A stretch of DNA of 8,239 nucleotides from Actinomycetota bacterium (GTDB lineage Bacteria > Cyanobacteriota > Vampirovibrionia > Obscuribacterales > Obscuribacteraceae): NCBI GenBank assembly GCA_903970355.1, contig CAJCIF010000199.1, positions 1 through 8,239 of the forward strand. Reading direction: 5' to 3'. Positions 4,374-8,239 of this stretch are shown here, piece by piece; position 1 is the stretch's first letter, and each line of letters starts with the position of its first letter. The notes beneath the pieces were generated by a model, which was not told the origin of the DNA, ran no database searches, and saw only the letters and a program-made list of their open reading frames with translations. The position numbers and the translations under genes were made by a program.

Positions 4374-5765
4374 GTGGTTAGAAAACGCTTTGCGGACAGT
4401 ATGTTTCGCGCCCTGCCTGCGGTGGCGATCATTTGTTCAACTTGTACTGTTAATTGTGTGGCAGAGGAGCTAACTCCGCCTTCTAAAATTTATCGCGGTG
4501 AAGTAAGCAGTTTTGTTAGTCCTGCTCTGGACAATGAAATCAAAGAACTTACCGACAACGTAGTTGCAAAATACGTTACCGATTCAGGTATTGATCGCCA
4601 GGAGCGCCGTTTTAACAGCGCTGGATCAAAAGCCCTTGCCTTAAGCAAAGATGCAGTGGAAGTGGCTACCGAATTTAAAGGATTCGAACAGTCAAGCGAA
4701 GTCGCTGATGTAATTCTCAACGAAAAGCGGAAGCTCAAAAGCAGAGCATCTGTTGCTTATGCAAAACAAAGTGATACCGATAAGCTGCACTCAAAAATCG
4801 TCGTGTCCCTCATGCAGATTGCTATGGGCAACGGACTGAACGATGAGAGCGAAAGAACAAGTGCTATTACTGCAGGCGCCAATCAACTGGCAGAATTGGT
4901 AGGCAAAGAGCGCGCTGCGCGTACTGTAGAAGTTTTGAATGATTGGTGTAAACAAAGAATCAATCTCGAACTTTCTAAATTCCAACCAATAGGTGGACCG
5001 CTGCAAGTCAATGAAGAGTCCGCAAGCATCTTATCGCAATCGCTCCAAAATGATTCTGTCGTTAATGAGATCAAAGGGCAACTTCATCGCTACAACGGTC
5101 GCAGCAATTTAGCTCGTGCCGGCGCGAAAATTATCAATACTAGTTTAAGTGCTGCTGCCATGACGCCCACGATTGTATCTCCGGTAGCGCAAGGAGCCTG
5201 GGTAGCTTTCATTGTGAGCCAAGGCGGTTCAGAAGAAGGAAAGCTAGTAAAGGAAGTTTATCTTGCCAAACGATTTGAAAGTCGTTGGTCTATGCTCCAC
5301 GAGGAAACTTCTCTTCTGGTGAACAGCTACAATTCGGCTGTCTATTGCAAGAATCGCCCGCTTCTCGCCTTCTCTCAATTTCTCATAAATCGCATGTGCG
5401 AGCCAGTCAAGGTATCTGACTCGGTCGCAACGGTTGGCAGTAAAGACGGCGAATTCGTTGTGGTCGATAGTGCCATATTGCCGTCATCATGGCCCATCAA
5501 AACTTCTGGACCAGTTGCAACGATAAGCAGTAAAGAGGGATTTCTCGTTACGCTCGAAGGACCTCTTTCAGTGCCACCTGCACAAGAACAAACTCACATC
5601 TACGAAACCATCATTGATAGTTCAGTTGCGGTAAGCAGCAAGGGTGGCTGTGGCAATATCGTCACACTTGAGACTCCTAGCTCATTTGCAACAATAAGCG
5701 AAGACAGCAATATCGTTACGCTCGATAGCGCCGTTTCACCGAAATCGGCACAAGGACAGATCTGA
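4374..5765 (+). CDS. Exported unknown protein with degenerate C-terminal repeats
   Basis: This is a 463-residue product from GTG 4374, chosen because GAGGTGA lies four bases upstream; GTG 4365 and ATG 4401 are alternatives. The N-terminus has a basic n-region (RKRF), a hydrophobic core (ALPAVAIICSTCTV) and a possible cleavage after NCVA at about residue 30, so export is likely; no good lipobox is seen. Residues about 45-250 are charged and helical. Residues about 254-283 (IINTSLSAAAMTPTIVSPVA onward) are hydrophobic and could be a membrane or buried helix. Residues about 290-340 are helical again (LAKRFESRWSMLHEETSLLV). The end, residues about 350-453, carries four copies of an 18-residue motif. 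The gene ends in TGA, with a decayed MgtC-like fragment after it. I cannot name the family; the signal peptide and repeats are seen directly. Confidence 0.8.
   Translation: MVRKRFADSMFRALPAVAIICSTCTVNCVAEELTPPSKIYRGEVSSFVSPALDNEIKELTDNVVAKYVTDSGIDRQERRFNSAGSKALALSKDAVEVATEFKGFEQSSEVADVILNEKRKLKSRASVAYAKQSDTDKLHSKIVVSLMQIAMGNGLNDESERTSAITAGANQLAELVGKERAARTVEVLNDWCKQRINLELSKFQPIGGPLQVNEESASILSQSLQNDSVVNEIKGQLHRYNGRSNLARAGAKIINTSLSAAAMTPTIVSPVAQGAWVAFIVSQGGSEEGKLVKEVYLAKRFESRWSMLHEETSLLVNSYNSAVYCKNRPLLAFSQFLINRMCEPVKVSDSVATVGSKDGEFVVVDSAILPSSWPIKTSGPVATISSKEGFLVTLEGPLSVPPAQEQTHIYETIIDSSVAVSSKGGCGNIVTLETPSSFATISEDSNIVTLDSAVSPKSAQGQI
5421..5732 (+). repeat. Four degenerate protein-level repeats in the 4374-5765 product
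   Basis: Copies are at 5421-5474 (SVATVGSKDGEFVVVDSA), 5511-5564 (PVATISSKEGFLVTLEGP), 5622-5678 (SVAVSSKGG, then CGNIVTLETP) and 5682-5732 (SFATISEDSNIVTLDSA). The shared pattern is roughly (S/P)-(V/F)-A-(T/V)-x-S-(K/E)-x-x-x-(I/F/L)-V-(T/V)-(L/V)-(D/E). Spacing is uneven. Alternating hydrophobic residues suggest short beta-hairpins, perhaps a surface-exposed or binding tail. Confidence 0.6.
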
Positions 5766-5833
5766 AGCAACGCATTAACACAGACCGAACAGTTGAATCA
5801 TTCTCTTGCAAGCCGGACCGTGAACTCCTGGTC

Positions 5834-5967
5834 GTGGTATCAAAAGTGGTGGAGCTGGTACTAAATATGGTGCCAGAATGGCCGATCGCGTTTCTGGGCG
5901 GCGTCGTTGTTGGCGCAGAACGTCAATGGGGGCGGTGCGTCGATGGCCGCGCACCAATGACGTCAGT
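5834..5967 (+). pseudogene. Decayed N-terminal fragment of an MgtC/SapB-family protein
   Basis: In the frame from GTG 5834 the translation contains IAFLGGVVVGAERQWGRCVDG, where GxxxGxERQW is the signature of the first membrane helix of MgtC/SapB proteins (inner-membrane proteins linked to Mg2+ limitation and virulence). In intact members this is followed by AGLRTN. Here the frame instead reads DGRAPM, but shifting by one at 5948-5949 gives D-G-x-R-T-N-D-V: GGCC-GCGCACCAAT lacks one base of a GGC CTG CGC ACC AAT reading. The similarity ends at about 5967, so only some 45 of the usual 150 or more residues remain, and the next gene starts at 5988. No SD precedes 5834. The motif and frameshift are seen directly; family assignment is from memory of the signature. 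The rest of the gene was probably lost by deletion. Confidence 0.68.
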
Positions 5968-5981
5968 TCATGCGATACAAT
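5958..5981 (+). promoter_or_regulatory. Candidate leaderless promoter of the beta-propeller gene
   Basis: TACAAT (5976-5981, 5/6 for the -10) lies six bases before ATG 5988, so the expected transcript start is at or next to the ATG, and no SD is present in front of it. The -35 is poor. A perfect palindrome, TGACGTCA (5958-5965), sits at about -30 to -23 and could be an operator or chance. Leaderless expression is inferred from the missing SD plus the box position. Confidence 0.38.
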
Positions 5982-5987
5982 TAAGCG

Positions 5988-7166
5988 ATGAAAAAATTCG
6001 CAATCTCACTCGTTATCAGTTTAGTTGCCCTTTTGGACAGTGATAAGGCACTTGCTGACCAATCTTTTGACATCCACAGTGCTGCTGACGGTAGTCACCC
6101 AGCGATCGCCTTTGATAACAAAGGTCAGCTGCATCTTGCTCTGGAAAGGCGCGAAAAAACTTCGAACCGCGTCGATATCTTCTATGCCAAAAGCGCCGAT
6201 CACGCTCGAACCTGGACTCCAGCAGTCGACATCTCTGGTCAGGGCAAATCTTCTATTGCCGACATTGTCGTAGATGAAAAGGGCGTGATTGACGTTGCAT
6301 GGGGTTACATGCCCCCTGATGGCGAAGCTGGTCTTTTTCTCGTTAGATCATTGGACGGGGGGAAGACTTGGACCAAGCCATTTAGTATTTCAAATATACA
6401 CGGTGTTTCTAGCGAACCGGATATAGCTGTAGGTCCGGATGACTCTATCCATGTCGTTTGGACTGACAAAAGAGCAGGTGAAAGTTATCCACAGATTTAT
6501 TATTGCTTCTCTAAAGACAGCGGAGTAACTTGGTCCAATTCTGAGAACATCAGCAACACGCTAGGTGCTGCTGGTGAAGCAGCCATGACAGTTGGACAAG
6601 ATGGCACGGTTTACGCTGTTTGGTCAGAAAAACCTTCAGGTGGAGATCATGCGGATATTTATTTTGCTCTCAAAACAGCAGATGAATGGTCGAGCGGGGT
6701 AAATGTCAGCAATAGCGCGTATGCGACATCCCATCCGGACGTTGCTTGTGGTTCCAAAGACAAAATCCATCTTTGTTGGGCTGAAGCCTCTGGGGAGGGA
6801 AACGGTCAAGACATAATTTATCGCACAGGCAATAGTCGTGGCCAGTTGCGCAGAGCACTCGACCTTTCCGATACGCCAGGAATCTCGAGTAATCCAGCTT
6901 TGGTAGCCGATCTCGATCGAGTAGCAGTAGTTTGGTCTAATACCAATGGCGATACTAATTCCCAGATCTTGGGCAGGGCTTCAGTCGACGGTGGCAAGAA
7001 ATTTTCGGCTACAGTGTCATTTTCCAATAAGGGAGCTAACTCAGTACATCCTGATGTAGCCATTTCCGGTAATGAAGTATTCGCAGTTTGGCAAGACTCA
7101 TCACCAAATCAGAACGTGATCAAAATAACATCTTTGCAAATAGCAGTAGATGAAAGCAAGAAATGA
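5988..7166 (+). CDS. Secreted BNR/Asp-box seven-repeat beta-propeller protein (sialidase-like fold, probably not a sialidase)
   Basis: This 392-residue product begins with a classic signal peptide: MKK, a hydrophobic core FAISLVISLVALL, and cleavage after KALA at about residue 23. The rest is seven repeats of about 53 residues, each with a (H/E)PD(I/V)A-like strand, an (H/A)VVW-like strand and an outer Asp-box region. They start near residues 37, 89, 143, 197, 249, 302 and 354. Asp-box (S-x-D-x-G-x-T-W) copies are clear in SLDGGKTW (121-128) and SKDSGVTW (175-182), recognisable in SADHARTW (69-76) and SVDGGKKF (332-339), and lost in repeats 4 and 5. BNR/Asp-box repeats occur in sialidases and many carbohydrate- or protein-binding propellers. 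The FRIP motif of sialidases is absent, so sialidase activity is unlikely. It probably acts outside the cytoplasm as a binding or scaffold propeller. It converges with the 7211-7903 gene and appears monocistronic. Confidence 0.85.
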   Translation: MKKFAISLVISLVALLDSDKALADQSFDIHSAADGSHPAIAFDNKGQLHLALERREKTSNRVDIFYAKSADHARTWTPAVDISGQGKSSIADIVVDEKGVIDVAWGYMPPDGEAGLFLVRSLDGGKTWTKPFSISNIHGVSSEPDIAVGPDDSIHVVWTDKRAGESYPQIYYCFSKDSGVTWSNSENISNTLGAAGEAAMTVGQDGTVYAVWSEKPSGGDHADIYFALKTADEWSSGVNVSNSAYATSHPDVACGSKDKIHLCWAEASGEGNGQDIIYRTGNSRGQLRRALDLSDTPGISSNPALVADLDRVAVVWSNTNGDTNSQILGRASVDGGKKFSATVSFSNKGANSVHPDVAISGNEVFAVWQDSSPNQNVIKITSLQIAVDESKK

Positions 7167-7173
7167 TCTCTTT

Positions 7174-7206
7174 CAGATGTCCATCTGCAAGCGCATTGGC
7201 CAGATG
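7174..7206. other. Dyad with three CAGATG/CATCTG copies between convergent genes
   Basis: CAGATG (7174-7179), CATCTG (7182-7187) and CAGATG (7201-7206) lie in the 44-base gap between two convergent genes. The middle copy can pair with either neighbour. No T run follows the first hairpin; a run of seven T (7217-7223) lies about 11 bases past the second. It may act as a weak or bidirectional terminator. Confidence 0.3.
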
Positions 7207-7210
7207 AAAC

Positions 7211-7903
7211 TCAGTCCTTTTTTTGTGGGCGAGATTGGAAAAATACATCGATGTCATTTCCGAGATAAAGATCTGCTATGTCATTCGTTTTTCTGTAAGA
7301 CCTGGGAATGCTGAATACGCCAGGGGGCGCAATCGCTTTATCTACAAAGGTCGCCTGAAGCCGCGCACAGTTGATGTCTCTACTCGGTATAAATAAGATT
7401 GGCATTCCTTTGTCAACAGGAGCACCACAAAATTTGCAGCATGCCTTCCAAATGCCGGTATTTGTTGCAATGGTGCGCGTTGCGACGAAATAAGCCGTTC
7501 CTCTCCCGTACTCTCGGGAGCACGTATATTTATCGCATTTGATTGTGGTAGGAAGTTTTATTCTTTTGTATCTTGCGGAATCGGTGGCTGGAATCGTTTT
7601 CCAGGGAACCCATTGTATTTTCGGTTGGTCAATAAGCCACTTATCCAGCGGCATTTTCATATAAGCTTTGGACTCATCACTGATGAGAAGAAGCTGGTCG
7701 TAGTCTGGCGGTACGAACAAATATCTCACTATGCCGTTAGAAAAGACGAGTCTGTCTTTAGTGATGTAACCTTTGCAACGACCGGCATACCCGATTTGAA
7801 ATACCACATTCCATACTGTGCCGTCGTCCTTCTGCTCCGATATTGCACTCGGACAGAAAAGAACGATTAGAAGACTAGCGATTAGAAATGCGGACTTGCA
7901 CAT
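7211..7903 (-). CDS. Exported unknown protein with paired cysteines
   Basis: This 230-residue product from ATG 7903 has a signal peptide: MCK, a hydrophobic core SAFLIASLLIVLF, and a likely cleavage after SAIS at about residue 22. No good SD is seen before the ATG. The mature part is beta-rich (KDRLVFSNGIVRYLFVPP, then DYDQLLLISDESKAYMKMPL). This alternation vaguely resembles LolA- or DUF4412-like exported proteins, in which a strand ending in KxYxxMPL is common, but the match is weak. Cysteines at about 43, 123, 128, 155, 156, 159 and 179 include KCDKYTC and CCKFCG, suitable for disulfides or metal binding outside the cytoplasm. The gene converges with the beta-propeller gene and is divergent from 7962. 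Function is unknown; export is well supported. Confidence 0.78.
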   Translation of the reverse strand: MCKSAFLIASLLIVLFCPSAISEQKDDGTVWNVVFQIGYAGRCKGYITKDRLVFSNGIVRYLFVPPDYDQLLLISDESKAYMKMPLDKWLIDQPKIQWVPWKTIPATDSARYKRIKLPTTIKCDKYTCSREYGRGTAYFVATRTIATNTGIWKACCKFCGAPVDKGMPILFIPSRDINCARLQATFVDKAIAPPGVFSIPRSYRKTNDIADLYLGNDIDVFFQSRPQKKD

Positions 7904-7910
7904 TTTAAGT

Positions 7911-7938
7911 TTGAGATTTGAAAGCGATCATCTATGAG
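7911..7938 (+). promoter_or_regulatory. Candidate promoter of the 7962 gene
   Basis: TTGAGA (7911-7916, 5/6) and TATGAG (7933-7938, 4/6) are 16 bases apart within the 58-base gap between divergent genes, about 23 bases before ATG 7962. The spacing is slightly short and the -10 is weak. Confidence 0.3.
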
Positions 7939-7961
7939 ATTACCACCAAAGGGGAATTCAA

Positions 7962-8239
7962 ATGACTGACAAACCAACAGATGCTCAAAAGAACTCAGCC
8001 CATGCTCAACCCGATTGCAATAGCCCTGATATGATTCGGCCGGGAGAAGGTCCGTTTCAGCCATTGGCACGAGTCTATACTGAAGTGCCGTTTCCAGTAC
8101 TTGTGCAGCAAGCGCGAGACGCTCGTGACAGCCATGCGGGCACCTTTAAAGTATGCGAATCAGTTCTTCCGTACGTAAACATGGCTGTTCCAGACACCAG
8201 TAAACCCGGTACTGATTTGGCTCCCGCCGTAGCCGGCGC
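7962..8239 (+). CDS. Unknown protein, N-terminal 92 residues (3' end beyond window)
   Basis: The family is not recognised. ATG 7962 has a strong SD, AAGGGG (7949-7954), seven bases upstream, and the frame is open to the end of the window. There is no signal peptide or membrane segment in the visible part. The first 25 residues are polar (MTDKPTDAQKNSAHAQPD), followed by a proline-containing segment (MIRPGEGPFQPLARVYTEVP), a helix-like stretch (FPVLVQQARDARDSHAG), and then VCESVLPYVNMAVPDTSKPG. Cysteines occur at about residues 19 and 71. It is divergent from the 7211-7903 gene with 58 bases between them, so the two could share a control region. Confidence 0.75.
   Translation, partial: MTDKPTDAQKNSAHAQPDCNSPDMIRPGEGPFQPLARVYTEVPFPVLVQQARDARDSHAGTFKVCESVLPYVNMAVPDTSKPGTDLAPAVAG

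Noticed and set aside
5766..5864. In-frame extension after the TGA of the 463-residue gene ending in a Trp-rich stretch SWSWYQKWWSWY, which suggests read-through or a Trp leader peptide
   Set aside because: The same bases read in the next frame give the MgtC-like remnant (VVVSKVVELVL), and the tryptophans come from its GTG-GTG-type codons out of frame. TGA also works as an ordinary stop for other genes here.
5934..5955. Inverted repeat GGTGCG and CGCACC as a terminator of the 463-residue gene
   Set aside because: There is no T run after it, and the bases are explained by the MgtC-like coding sequence.
5775..5957. 60-residue minus-strand ORF rich in Arg and Pro
   Set aside because: It is the antisense shadow of the MgtC-like remnant and has no SD.
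7882..8070. 62-residue minus-strand ORF
   Set aside because: It is antisense to the 7962 gene, which has a strong SD and a better coding frame.

Overview
The window looks like an accessory stretch of a bacterial chromosome of moderate GC. Genes are short to medium, lie on both strands and mostly stand alone; there is no clear multi-gene operon. Several products carry Sec-type signal peptides and Shine-Dalgarno sequences are mostly canonical. I could not fix the taxon. The mix of large unknown proteins and secreted proteins of unknown function reminds me of large-genome environmental lineages such as Obscuribacterales (Melainabacteria), but that is only an impression. No rRNA, tRNA, CRISPR array or transposase was seen.

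Left part (1-2476): a minus-strand CDS (1-939) runs off the window start. It is separated by a strong Rho-independent-type hairpin (1031-1071) from a second minus-strand unknown gene (1102-1845). A gap of about 350 bases (1846-2197) has no convincing gene; it holds an imperfect 24-bp tandem repeat and short coding-like fragments. It is followed by a small minus-strand membrane protein with a very cysteine-dense tail (2198-2401).

Middle (2587-4157): two small plus-strand unknown genes (2618-3004 with a C-terminal cysteine cluster; 3087-3293). The second has a good sigma70-type promoter whose -35 box sits inside a perfect 9-bp inverted repeat. On the minus strand lies an AbiEi-like/DUF6088-type winged-helix protein (3450-4100) with no toxin gene beside it but with a perfect inverted repeat just upstream, a plausible self-regulation site.

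Right part (4278-8239): a 25-codon upstream ORF with a strong SD precedes an exported 463-residue protein with a degenerate C-terminal repeat. Between that gene and the next is a decayed N-terminal fragment of an MgtC/SapB-family protein, recognisable by GVVVGAERQW followed, after a one-base frameshift, by RTN. Then come a secreted seven-repeat BNR/Asp-box beta-propeller (5988-7166, possibly leaderless), a convergent exported cysteine-containing protein (7211-7903, minus) and a divergent partial CDS (7962-8239).

No shared pathway can be demonstrated. The themes are cell-envelope or secreted proteins of unknown function, an orphan antitoxin-like regulator and gene decay, which fits an accessory region under turnover.
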